From positions 1 through 5,742 of the forward strand of contig JAUVBH010000121.1 of assembly GCA_030591285.1 (NCBI GenBank): a stretch of DNA of 5,742 bases, in the 5' to 3' direction. A program made the position numbers and the translations under genes. This document shows, piece by piece, positions 1 to 4,543 of this stretch. The notes beneath the pieces were generated by a model, which had not been told where the DNA came from, did no database searches, and worked only from the letters and a program-made list of their open reading frames with translations. Positions within the stretch are counted from its first letter, which is position 1, and the number at the start of each line of letters is the position of its first letter. The stretch is from Thermoplasmatota archaeon. GTDB lineage: Archaea; Thermoplasmatota; Penumbrarchaeia; Penumbrarchaeales; Penumbrarchaeaceae.

Positions 1-1
1 G

Positions 2-2245
2 GGTATCCTAGGTGCCAATCGATACCTCCCATATGATAATGGACTTCAGGAGGATATTGCGAGACAGCTGGGTGGTGTCAAGGAATTCACCCTGGGGAGT
101 GCCTTCACAGATGCCAAAATGCATTATGCCGAGGTATGGGGAAACCAGTTTGCAAACAATAATAACAAAGAGGTTTCACTCTGCTGGTTGGAATTCACAT
201 TACTGGGAGAACCTACGGTGGATTTCTGGACCGGGCAGAATGGGGACCTGGATATCGAGGTGTTCCATGAAGATGATCTGGACCCACATATTCAGATCCA
301 GGTGAAAGACGAAGACGGGAACCCATTACAAGATGCCAATGTAACCCTGCAGAACTTTGAAAGAGGAGTGTTCTCCAGGATCGTTACAGATAGCGAAGGG
401 TATGCGTTGTTCGATCTCGAACTTGATTGGTTCTGCGACATTAACCTTACTGTGACAAAACACAATTATTTGCCCCGCAGGGACTTTATCAGAATATCCG
501 ATATGATCGCTCCAGTAACCAGTTTAGTGACTGATCCTCTTGAACCGGAGGGTGAGAACGGGTGGTATTTGACAGATCCCATTATCTCGCTGGTTCCAAA
601 CGAGAAAGCCGATGTTCACTATCGATTCGGATCCGGGCAGACCGGGATCTTGAATTCATCAATGAACTATACCATTCCATCGATCGGAGAAGGGATCCAT
701 GACCTGCATTTCTTCGGGGAGGATGGAGCAGGAAACCTCGAAGATGAGACACATATCTCCATCAAGATCGACCTCTCAACTCCCAACATTACAGTTTCAA
801 TGGTTCCAGGGTCACCGGATGGTGAGAATGGATGGTTCGGAACTGAACCTCTCATTACCCTGGGTCTGAATGGAAATGATATTGGAGCCCCGGTAAACAT
901 CTATTATACAATATATGGAGAAAAACTGCTTTATGAAGACCAGTTCTTTGTCCCTGAAGGTCTTCATTCAATACCAATATACGGAGTGGATGAGGCCGGT
1001 AGAACATCGGAGTCCATCTGGTTGGACCTGAAAGTAGATACGACACCTCCAGAAACCATCGTTGATATCTCCATCGATGAACCAGATGGCAAGAATGGTT
1101 GGTATATAACCAGTCCATTGATCACTCTGAGTTCGAATGAATTTGATACAAGGGTCGAGTATAGATATTCTACCAAGGACCAGTTCGTTAGCTATGATGG
1201 ATCCTTTCATCTAGAAGATGGAAATCATATCTTGCAATATCGTTCAATTGACATTTCTGGAAATATTGGAGAGACAATGAGCATTCCGCTCAAGGTTGAC
1301 ACCACTGATCCATCCACCGACTGTAAGGTCTCACCCTCCGAACCGGATGGTCTGGAAGGATTTTTCATAACCAATCCCACCATAAGAATGGACTGGCATG
1401 ATAATCTGGGATCTACTCTCTATTTCAGCTTGGACGGTGGTGATTGGGAGACAGATATCACTAGATTCGAGATAGGTCATGGAGAGCATGAGGTCCAGTT
1501 CTATGCCGAGGATGATGCTGGAAACCAATGCCCGATCGAAGAGATGGAATTCAAAGTGGATACAATATTACCGATCACCATCTTTGATGTGAGAAGCCCG
1601 GACAGTGGTGGATGGTACAAGAACAAACCCTTGATCGAACTGAGGACAGATATTGATGCCCAGACGATCTACTGGTGGGAAGGGAAAGGAGAGGTCAATA
1701 CATATCAAAGACCAATCGATGTTCCCGGAAGAGAAGGTACATTCAAGCTTCATGTTCAGTCCACAGATGGAGCAGGGAATGAAGAAGATGAACAGGTAAG
1801 GATATTCAGAGTAGATACAAAAGAGCCGATACTGCGATTGGACACCATGAAGCAGAGCAGAAATACGTTCCTGATCGACTGCTCGGATTCTACTGATGGA
1901 ATGGACATCCAGTTCAGGGTGCTTGAGGGTCAAAGTGTGATCGCTGATTGGACATCAGACCCCAATATCAAGATCACTCTCCCGGATGGAGATCATACAT
2001 TAACGGTCGAGGTCAGGGATGAAGCTGGAAACATTGTTAGGTCGGATATTGATATCGATATTGATCCGGAATGGTTGCCCTATGTTGCTATTGGTGTTCC
2101 CGTGATCGTACTGATCATTATTGGAGGGGTATTGGTCCTGATTGGAATCAGAAAAAGGAGAAATGACCAGGAGGTCCAGTATTTCCATGATCTTTCACAG
2201 AATTATGATCATGGTCCAGAGCGGGTCGAGGTTCGGGAATTATAA
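2..2245 (+). CDS. C-terminal part of a surface-anchored C25 (gingipain-like) peptidase with six Ig-like repeats; 5' end outside window
   Basis: The frame is open from the first base, so the Met at 119 is internal and the gene is truncated at its 5' side; 747 residues are visible. Residues about 1-75 resemble the end of a gingipain-type (C25) cysteine peptidase domain: a G-x-A-F-x-D-A-K helix, then LEFTLLGEP, matching the family's closing 'LLGDP' strand. The catalytic His and Cys would lie upstream and are not seen. Residues about 97-165 form a small beta-sandwich of carboxypeptidase-regulatory/SpaA type (DEDGNPLQDANVTL, later DSEGYALFDL). Six repeats of about 80-91 residues follow. A hydrophobic segment at about 691-716 is followed by IRKRR and a charged tail of about 30 residues, which predicts a single membrane anchor with the tail in the cytoplasm and everything else outside. 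I infer a role in extracellular protein breakdown. The repeat and anchor calls are firm; the peptidase call rests on a short remnant and could instead be a related C25-like module. Confidence 0.85.
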   Translation, partial: GILGANRYLPYDNGLQEDIARQLGGVKEFTLGSAFTDAKMHYAEVWGNQFANNNNKEVSLCWLEFTLLGEPTVDFWTGQNGDLDIEVFHEDDLDPHIQIQVKDEDGNPLQDANVTLQNFERGVFSRIVTDSEGYALFDLELDWFCDINLTVTKHNYLPRRDFIRISDMIAPVTSLVTDPLEPEGENGWYLTDPIISLVPNEKADVHYRFGSGQTGILNSSMNYTIPSIGEGIHDLHFFGEDGAGNLEDETHISIKIDLSTPNITVSMVPGSPDGENGWFGTEPLITLGLNGNDIGAPVNIYYTIYGEKLLYEDQFFVPEGLHSIPIYGVDEAGRTSESIWLDLKVDTTPPETIVDISIDEPDGKNGWYITSPLITLSSNEFDTRVEYRYSTKDQFVSYDGSFHLEDGNHILQYRSIDISGNIGETMSIPLKVDTTDPSTDCKVSPSEPDGLEGFFITNPTIRMDWHDNLGSTLYFSLDGGDWETDITRFEIGHGEHEVQFYAEDDAGNQCPIEEMEFKVDTILPITIFDVRSPDSGGWYKNKPLIELRTDIDAQTIYWWEGKGEVNTYQRPIDVPGREGTFKLHVQSTDGAGNEEDEQVRIFRVDTKEPILRLDTMKQSRNTFLIDCSDSTDGMDIQFRVLEGQSVIADWTSDPNIKITLPDGDHTLTVEVRDEAGNIVRSDIDIDIDPEWLPYVAIGVPVIVLIIIGGVLVLIGIRKRRNDQEVQYFHDLSQNYDHGPERVEVREL
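506..2062 (+). repeat. Six tandem Ig-like (OmpL47-type-like) protein repeats
   Basis: Protein-level repeats at about 506-775, 779-1045, 1046-1306, 1307-1564, 1565-1819 and 1820-2062. Each opens after a K-V-D-T-T-P-P type linker. It then carries a G-E-N-G-W-Y-x-T-x-P-x-I-x-L block and closes with G-x-H-x-L followed by D-x-A-G-N and an alternating beta strand ending in K-V-D. Repeats 1-3 are nearest the consensus. Repeat 4 has GLEGFF in place of GENGWY, repeat 5 has SGGWY, and repeat 6 has lost that block but keeps GDHTLTVEVRDEAGN. The DNA has diverged, so the repeats are old. Such arrays usually act as a stalk holding a catalytic domain off the membrane; that role is an inference here. Confidence 0.85.
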
Positions 2246-2249
2246 TTCC
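2236..2249. other. Perfect 14-bp palindrome carrying both convergent stop codons
   Basis: GGAATTATAATTCC reads identically on both strands. Its central TTATAA gives Leu-TAA to the plus-strand surface protein (TAA 2243-2245) and to the minus-strand aminotransferase (TAA 2242-2240), so both proteins end in Glu-Leu and the genes overlap by 6 bp. It could fold as a weak stem in either mRNA, but no T-tract follows inside a spacer, because there is no spacer. Confidence 0.95.
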
Positions 2250-3412
2250 TTTCCCTTTTCCAAAGATTTGACGAAATCTCCAATTCGTTTCACCCCTTCG
2301 ATCAGGTTCTCTCTTGAAGATGCATATGACATTCTCATGAATTCGTCACCAGCGCTTCCAAAAGCGGATCCAGGGGTCAATGCTACATGAGATTTATAGA
2401 GAAGCATCTCAGCGAGGTCCATTGATTTGAAGCCAAGGTCCATCTTGAAGAAGGCATAAAAAGCGCCCTGGGGAACTTCGCAGCTTACCCCCGGTATCTC
2501 GTTTAGGAGAGGTATCAGCAGATCCCTTCTCTGTTGGAACTCATCTCTCATATCCAAAATGCACTGGTTTCCACATTTCAGAGCAGCTACAGCACCCATC
2601 TGAATAAAAGGAGGAAGACAGGTTATGGAATGCTGCTGGAGCTTGTTCACCATCCTCATGATCTCCTTCTTTCCAACCATCCACCCCACCCTCCATCCTG
2701 TCATGGCATAGGATTTGGAGAAACCGGATACGGTGACAACACGGTCCTTGATCTTGTCTATGGAACCTATGGAAAAATGTTCAACATCATATACAAGGTT
2801 CTCATAGACCTCATCGGAGATTATTATCAGGTCCTTCTCCTCTGCAAGGTCACCTATCGCTCTCAATGTTTCCTCTGGAATTACACTACCTGTTGGATTC
2901 GAAGGAGTGTTTAGGATAATTGCCCTGGTTCTGGGAGTAACATGGGAACGGATATCCTCAGGGTTCCAGTTCCACCCATCCTCGTAGGACATCTTGACCG
3001 GAACCGGGGTCCCGTTGGCCATGGTTACCATCGGCCCGTATGATACCCACCCAGGATTCTGGAAGATCACCTGCTCTCCTTTGCTTATAAGTGTCTGTAT
3101 TGCAGCGTATAGAGCGAACTTTGTGGGCATGATCATTATATCTTCGGGATCAGCGTGTATCCCGTTCTTTGGTTTGATATGATCTGAAATGGCTTCCCTG
3201 AGCTCGGGCATTCCATTGGACTGGGCATAATGGGTCATCCCGTTGTCGAGTGCATCCTTTGCCGCATCTACAATATGCTTGGGAGTTGGAAAATCTGGTT
3301 CACCCAGGGTGAATGATATAATATCAAGACCCTGTTTTTTCAACCTTTTGACCTTATTCGCCAACTGAACGGTGGCCGACGGTTGAACATTGCGGATCCG
3401 TTTCGAGAACAT
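2240..3412 (-). CDS. Class I/II PLP-dependent aminotransferase, aspartate-aminotransferase-like
   Basis: Complete at 390 residues, the usual length for fold-type I aminotransferases of the aspartate/aromatic/alanine group. It transfers an amino group between an amino acid and a 2-oxoacid in the cytoplasm, using PLP. Visible landmarks: substrate-side Gly in FTLGEPDFPTP (35-44); Tyr62 in MTHYAQSNGMPELREAI; Asn172 in SNPTG; Asp200 and Tyr203 in SDEVYENLVY; Schiff-base Lys233 and phosphate-binding Arg241 in SGFSKSYAMTGWRVGW; and Arg360 in MRMSYA, the usual carboxylate-binding Arg. The loop that commonly reads TNGAK or TPGAK is PTKFALYAA here, without the glycine; I believe this is a common archaeal variant. 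The start is set by the ATG at 3412, with AAGGTG five bases upstream and a TATA box. Substrate cannot be read from sequence: aspartate, aromatic amino acids or alanine are all possible. It converges on the surface-protein gene. Confidence 0.93.
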   Translation of the reverse strand: MFSKRIRNVQPSATVQLANKVKRLKKQGLDIISFTLGEPDFPTPKHIVDAAKDALDNGMTHYAQSNGMPELREAISDHIKPKNGIHADPEDIMIMPTKFALYAAIQTLISKGEQVIFQNPGWVSYGPMVTMANGTPVPVKMSYEDGWNWNPEDIRSHVTPRTRAIILNTPSNPTGSVIPEETLRAIGDLAEEKDLIIISDEVYENLVYDVEHFSIGSIDKIKDRVVTVSGFSKSYAMTGWRVGWMVGKKEIMRMVNKLQQHSITCLPPFIQMGAVAALKCGNQCILDMRDEFQQRRDLLIPLLNEIPGVSCEVPQGAFYAFFKMDLGFKSMDLAEMLLYKSHVALTPGSAFGSAGDEFMRMSYASSRENLIEGVKRIGDFVKSLEKGKEL

Positions 3413-3417
3413 CTCGA

Positions 3418-3423
3418 CACCTT
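3418..3423 (-). promoter_or_regulatory. Shine-Dalgarno for the aminotransferase
   Basis: Read on the minus strand the bases are AAGGTG, complementary to the archaeal 16S 3' end (core AGGTG). Five bases separate it from the ATG at 3412-3410, which supports that start. Confidence 0.65.
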
Positions 3424-3441
3424 GCCCGTTAAACTACATTA

Positions 3442-3450
3442 GATATAAAA
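3442..3450 (-). promoter_or_regulatory. TATA box of the aminotransferase gene
   Basis: Minus strand TTTTATATC. Its centre is about 34 bp from the start codon, so transcription should begin near 3420, giving a leader of about 8 bases that just includes the Shine-Dalgarno. The gene therefore seems to be transcribed separately from the RNA upstream of it. No strong purine-rich BRE is visible. Confidence 0.55.
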
Positions 3451-3497
3451 CAATATCGAGGTGACTGGACTGTCCTTAAATCTTTCTCTGAAATTCT

Positions 3498-3540
3498 TCA
3501 AAAATGACAATGGGGGAAGAGGCCGAAGCCCCTTCCCCCA
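3498..3540 (-). terminator. Terminal UUCG hairpin plus T-tract, likely 3' end of the large RNA
   Basis: Stem 3511-3523 with 3528-3540: thirteen aligned positions, all paired except A3520 x C3531, which becomes a U.G wobble in the minus transcript. The loop is UUCG on the minus strand. Downstream on the minus strand comes ATTGTCATTTTTG, with five T at about 3500-3504. It resembles an intrinsic terminator; archaeal RNA polymerase stops at T-tracts. It also separates the RNA from the aminotransferase promoter at 3442-3450. Confidence 0.6.
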
Positions 3541-3564
3541 TCAGCCCGGTTCCGAGCACATTTC

Positions 3565-3610
3565 TGACCCAAGGGGTCATTGACCCAGAGGATCAAAGAC
3601 CCAGCGGGTC
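3565..3610 (-). other. Alternating GACCC/GGGTC cluster able to pair in several ways
   Basis: TGACCC at 3565-3570, GGGTCA at 3574-3579, TGACCC at 3581-3586, GACCC at 3598-3602 and GGGTC at 3606-3610. Local hairpins 3565-3579 (6 bp, 3-base loop) and 3598-3610 (5 bp, 3-base loop) are the simplest fold, but either GGGTC copy can pair with other GACCC copies. It sits just inside the end-closing helix. Confidence 0.5.
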
Positions 3611-3612
3611 GC

Positions 3613-3646
3613 GGGGTAACCGCCCGAAGGAGGTTCGTGAGACCCC
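3613..3646 (-). other. Hairpin, UUCG loop (RNA domain)
   Basis: Core 3618-3624 pairs with 3629-3635 with one G x A mismatch; the loop 3625-3628 is UUCG on the minus strand, closed by C-G. After an uneven internal loop, GGGG 3613-3616 can pair with CCCC 3643-3646. Confidence 0.6.
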
Positions 3647-3662
3647 AAATGATCCTGACCAG

Positions 3663-3723
3663 CCCCCTGGAGGTGTTTGGTGGTCCCGAGCAAGCTCGGA
3701 TCCTCCATGATCCTCATGCGGGG
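3663..3723 (-). other. Long imperfect hairpin, CUUG loop
   Basis: CCGAG 3686-3690 pairs with CTCGG 3695-3699 around a loop that is CUUG on the minus strand, closed by G-C, the pair this loop prefers. Pairing resumes symmetrically at 3682-3683, 3678-3680 and 3670-3673, and CCCC 3663-3666 can meet GGGG 3720-3723. Confidence 0.6.
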
Positions 3724-3724
3724 T

Positions 3725-3747
3725 GTTCCCACGGGGACCGGGGGAAC
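3725..3747 (-). other. Hairpin with one internal mismatch
   Basis: GTTCCC 3725-3730 pairs with GGGAAC 3742-3747; after an A x G mismatch, CGG 3732-3734 pairs with CCG 3738-3740 around a 3-base loop. Its outer extension (3721-3722 with 3750-3751) competes with the neighbouring hairpin. Confidence 0.5.
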
Positions 3748-3781
3748 TTCCGTTCTGCGTTTTTCCCAAGGATATCTTTTG

Positions 3782-3821
3782 GCTCGTTCCATCCCATCCC
3801 GAAGGATGGTCAGGGGGGAGC
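3782..3821 (-). other. Long imperfect hairpin, UUCG loop
   Basis: CCATCC 3794-3799 pairs perfectly with GGATGG 3804-3809 around a loop (3800-3803) that is UUCG on the minus strand. After a symmetric 3x3 internal loop come CC/GG (3789-3790 with 3813-3814), and then GCTC 3782-3785 with GAGC 3818-3821. Confidence 0.6.
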
Positions 3822-3840
3822 GTCCAGGCATCCTTCTCTT

Positions 3841-3896
3841 AGGTTCTTCCATAGGGTTCTTACCTCCGGGGAGGTGAGTTCCCAGTGGAGTTCCCT
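3841..3896 (-). other. 56-nt symmetric imperfect hairpin, CCCG loop
   Basis: ACCTC 3862-3866 pairs with GAGGT 3871-3875 around a loop that is CCCG (YNMG class) on the minus strand. Strictly symmetric 1-3 base internal loops separate further pairs: 3859-3860, 3854-3856, 3848-3851 and 3841-3843 with their mirror positions (each pair of coordinates sums to 7737). Confidence 0.55.
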
Positions 3897-3906
3897 TCGA
3901 TATGGA

Positions 3907-3960
3907 TGATCTTCCTATTCGAGTCCCCTCCGAAGAAGGGAAACGAAGGCAGGTAGATCG
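3907..3960 (-). other. Long hairpin, UUCG loop
   Basis: The loop 3931-3934 is UUCG on the minus strand. Pairs: 3924-3930 with 3935-3941 (one C x A, a G.U in the transcript), TTC-G 3918-3921 with C-GAA 3944-3947, then, after a small uneven loop, GATCTTCCT 3908-3916 with AGGTAGATC 3951-3959 (one T x T). Confidence 0.6.
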
Positions 3961-3969
3961 CCCAAAGGA

Positions 3970-4020
3970 ACCCGTCCCATATGATGATCCGTCCGAGGAC
4001 GTCTCACCCCATGGTTGGGT
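3970..4020 (-). other. Long hairpin, CUCG loop
   Basis: GTC 3991-3993 pairs with GAC 3998-4000; the loop is CUCG (YNMG class) on the minus strand. Positions 3977-3987 face 4004-4014 with only one true mismatch if the transcript is minus strand, because two A x C become U.G. ACCC 3970-3973 pairs with GGGT 4017-4020. Confidence 0.6.
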
Positions 4021-4032
4021 GGATCCCAGGTC

Positions 4033-4088
4033 CCATCCGTTCGCTCTTTTGATGCTCCCGAGGGAATATCAACGGAGTTCCTGGGTGG
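4033..4088 (-). other. 56-nt symmetric imperfect hairpin, CUCG loop
   Basis: TCC 4056-4058 pairs with GGA 4063-4065 around a loop that is CUCG on the minus strand. Further mirror pairing (coordinates sum to 8121) includes TTGAT 4049-4053 with 4068-4072, CTC 4044-4046 with 4075-4077, and CCATCC 4033-4038 facing 4083-4088. Confidence 0.5.
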
Positions 4089-4090
4089 AG

Positions 4091-4164
4091 CCTTGGAGGT
4101 TTGGTTCCCATTTGGTTCCTTCCCCCGAAGGGGCAGGATCCTTTTGGTTGCCGGGCCTCCGCGG
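4091..4164 (-). other. 74-nt symmetric imperfect hairpin, UUCG loop, A-rich internal loops
   Basis: Mirror positions sum to 8255. CCCC 4122-4125 pairs with GGGG 4130-4133 around a loop that is UUCG on the minus strand. Next come TCCT 4117-4120 with AGGA 4135-4138, GG/CC 4114-4115, a 3x3 loop that is AAA facing AAA on the minus strand (4111-4113, 4142-4144), CCA/TGG 4108-4110, GG/CC 4103-4104, and GGAGG 4095-4099 with CCTCC 4156-4160. The left arm contains TTTGGTTCC twice, 11 bases apart (4100-4108, 4111-4119). Confidence 0.65.
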
Positions 4165-4190
4165 GTCCGGTTCGCATGGCGGTACTCGTC

Positions 4191-4216
4191 TTCCCTTATG
4201 CCGAGGCAATGGGGAA
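4191..4216 (-). other. Hairpin, CUCG loop
   Basis: TGC 4199-4201 pairs with GCA 4206-4208 around CUCG (minus strand). After a short symmetric internal loop, TTCCC 4191-4195 pairs with GGGAA 4212-4216. Confidence 0.5.
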
Positions 4217-4229
4217 CCTCCACTCCTTT

Positions 4230-4251
4230 AAAACCTTCTCTCGAAGGTCTT
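4230..4251 (-). other. Hairpin, GAGA (GNRA) loop
   Basis: ACCTTC 4233-4238 pairs perfectly with GAAGGT 4243-4248; the loop is GAGA on the minus strand, a GNRA tetraloop closed by C-G. Two A-T pairs extend it after an A x C position (U.G in the transcript). Confidence 0.6.
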
Positions 4252-4309
4252 TCCTCAAGGCCTCTCCTTCAACGATCCCGAAGGACGGTGTCAGGTCGGG
4301 TGTTGGGGA
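4252..4309 (-). other. 58-nt symmetric imperfect hairpin, UUCG loop
   Basis: Mirror positions sum to 8561. TCC 4276-4278 pairs with GGA 4283-4285 around UUCG (minus strand). Further pairs: 4272-4273, 4266-4268, 4261-4262, 4256-4258 and 4252-4254 with their mirror bases, separated by symmetric internal loops. Confidence 0.55.
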
Positions 4310-4332
4310 TGAGAGCAAAGGCCAGATCCTTT

Positions 4333-4385
4333 GATGCTTGATAGTGATGTTTGAACAGAAGCTCGAACACCCCTAACCAAGCGTC
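4333..4385 (-). other. Hairpin with eight-base loop
   Basis: GATGCTTG 4333-4340 pairs with CAAGCGTC 4378-4385 (one wobble position), and GTTTGA 4349-4354 pairs with TCGAAC 4363-4368; the loop is 4355-4362. It shares 4381-4385 with the next hairpin, so the two bases are mutually exclusive. Confidence 0.5.
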
Positions 4386-4440
4386 TCAAATTTGAAAAAT
4401 CTCTCCCGAAGAAGATCATCTTCAAACCCCTTTGATGCGC
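4381..4440 (-). other. 60-nt hairpin, UUCG loop
   Basis: The loop 4407-4410 is UUCG on the minus strand. Pairs: 4402-4406 with 4411-4415 (one C x A, a G.U in the transcript), TTTGAA 4391-4396 with TTCAAA 4421-4426, then, across a CCCC bulge, 4381-4390 with 4431-4440 with one mismatch (GCG with CGC at the base). Confidence 0.6.
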
Positions 4441-4518
4441 CGGAAATCACATTCCGATCCGGACAACATGGACCGTTGGAACGCAACCGTTACCGGGCAA
4501 AACACCTATATGCACCAG

Positions 4519-4530
4519 TATTATTTAAGA
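4519..4530 (-). promoter_or_regulatory. TATA-like box for the large RNA
   Basis: Minus strand TCTTAAATAATA, centre about 4525. The expected start about 25 bp downstream falls near 4500, one or two bases before the end-closing helix strand at 4498. A second weaker TATA-like string (GCATATAGG, about 4505-4513) is nearby and would start inside that helix. Confidence 0.45.
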
Positions 4531-4543
4531 ATTATCATGGTTT

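Larger units (their letters stand above)
3544..4498 (-). other. End-closing helix (P1) of the large RNA: 4492-4498 with 3544-3550
   Basis: Bases 4492-4498 (ACCGGGC on plus) are the perfect complement of 3544-3550 (GCCCGGT on plus). In the minus transcript, GCCCGGU starts within a few bases of the predicted 5' end, and ACCGGGC lies 4 bases before the final terminator-like hairpin. After a 2x2 internal loop, two further pairs are possible (4489 with 3553, 4488 with 3554). All other hairpins except the last lie between the two strands, as expected for a multibranched, closed RNA domain. Confidence 0.6.
3511..4500 (-). ncRNA. Large structured non-coding RNA of about 1 kb, family not recognised
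   Basis: No convincing gene occupies this stretch: the open frames are short, overlap each other on both strands and read as low-complexity Pro/Arg/Ser/Gly. GC is about 55-65% in the lines I counted, well above the flanks. At least 15 imperfect hairpins, many with symmetric internal loops, follow one another from 3511 to 4490. On the minus strand their loops are UUCG (seven), CUCG (three), CCCG (one), GAGA (one) and CUUG (one). All YNMG loops are closed by C-G and the CUUG loop by G-C, exactly the stable combinations; on the plus strand the same loops would be CGAA, CGAG, CGGG, UCUC and CAAG, mostly without special stability. Unpaired plus-strand T becomes unpaired A on the minus strand, typical of folded RNA. 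A 7-bp helix joins the ends, with a TATA box before and a terminator-like hairpin after. Caveat: plus-strand T.G juxtapositions outnumber A.C ones, so wobble pairs alone do not favour the minus strand. It matches no RNase P, SRP, rRNA or tRNA signature I know. Confidence 0.72.

Noticed and set aside
12..118. Start of the surface protein at ATG 119, or the separate frame at 12-305
   Set aside because: The long frame stays open to the window edge and the 39 codons before 119 fit the C25 domain, so 119 is internal. The 12-305 frame is an out-of-frame shadow.
3420..3510. Plus-strand TATA-like strings (ATATAAAA about 3443-3450, TTAAAT about 3476-3481) as promoter for a plus-strand version of the large RNA
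   Set aside because: Possible by position, but the tetraloop identities, terminal hairpin with T-tract and A-rich unpaired bases all favour the minus strand. I keep it as the main alternative.
3838..3853. UAUGG and CCUAAG pieces on the minus strand, the two halves of the 11-nt GAAA-tetraloop receptor
   Set aside because: They are separated by only five bases, so the receptor would be capped by two base pairs, and the same bases are better used in the 56-nt hairpin at 3841-3896. No GAAA loop is present, only one GAGA.
4246..4256. Minus-strand GAGGAAAGACC resembles the conserved CR-I region of RNase P RNA (GAGGAAAGUCC)
   Set aside because: It lies about 250 bases into the transcript rather than near the 5' end, falls in the hairpin zone at 4230-4309, and no matching CR-V (ACAGAA type) region is placed to form helix P4. 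The RNA is also about three times too long for archaeal RNase P.
3504..4341. Several open frames of 66-109 codons on both strands within the hairpin region
   Set aside because: They overlap each other in different frames and strands, are rich in Pro, Arg, Ser and Gly as expected of GC-rich chance frames, show no domain, and cut across the hairpins.
3511..4440. A CRISPR array or tandem integron attC sites
   Set aside because: Hairpins differ in sequence and length and are not direct repeats with regular spacers. There are no cassette genes, recombinase or conserved attC core sites.
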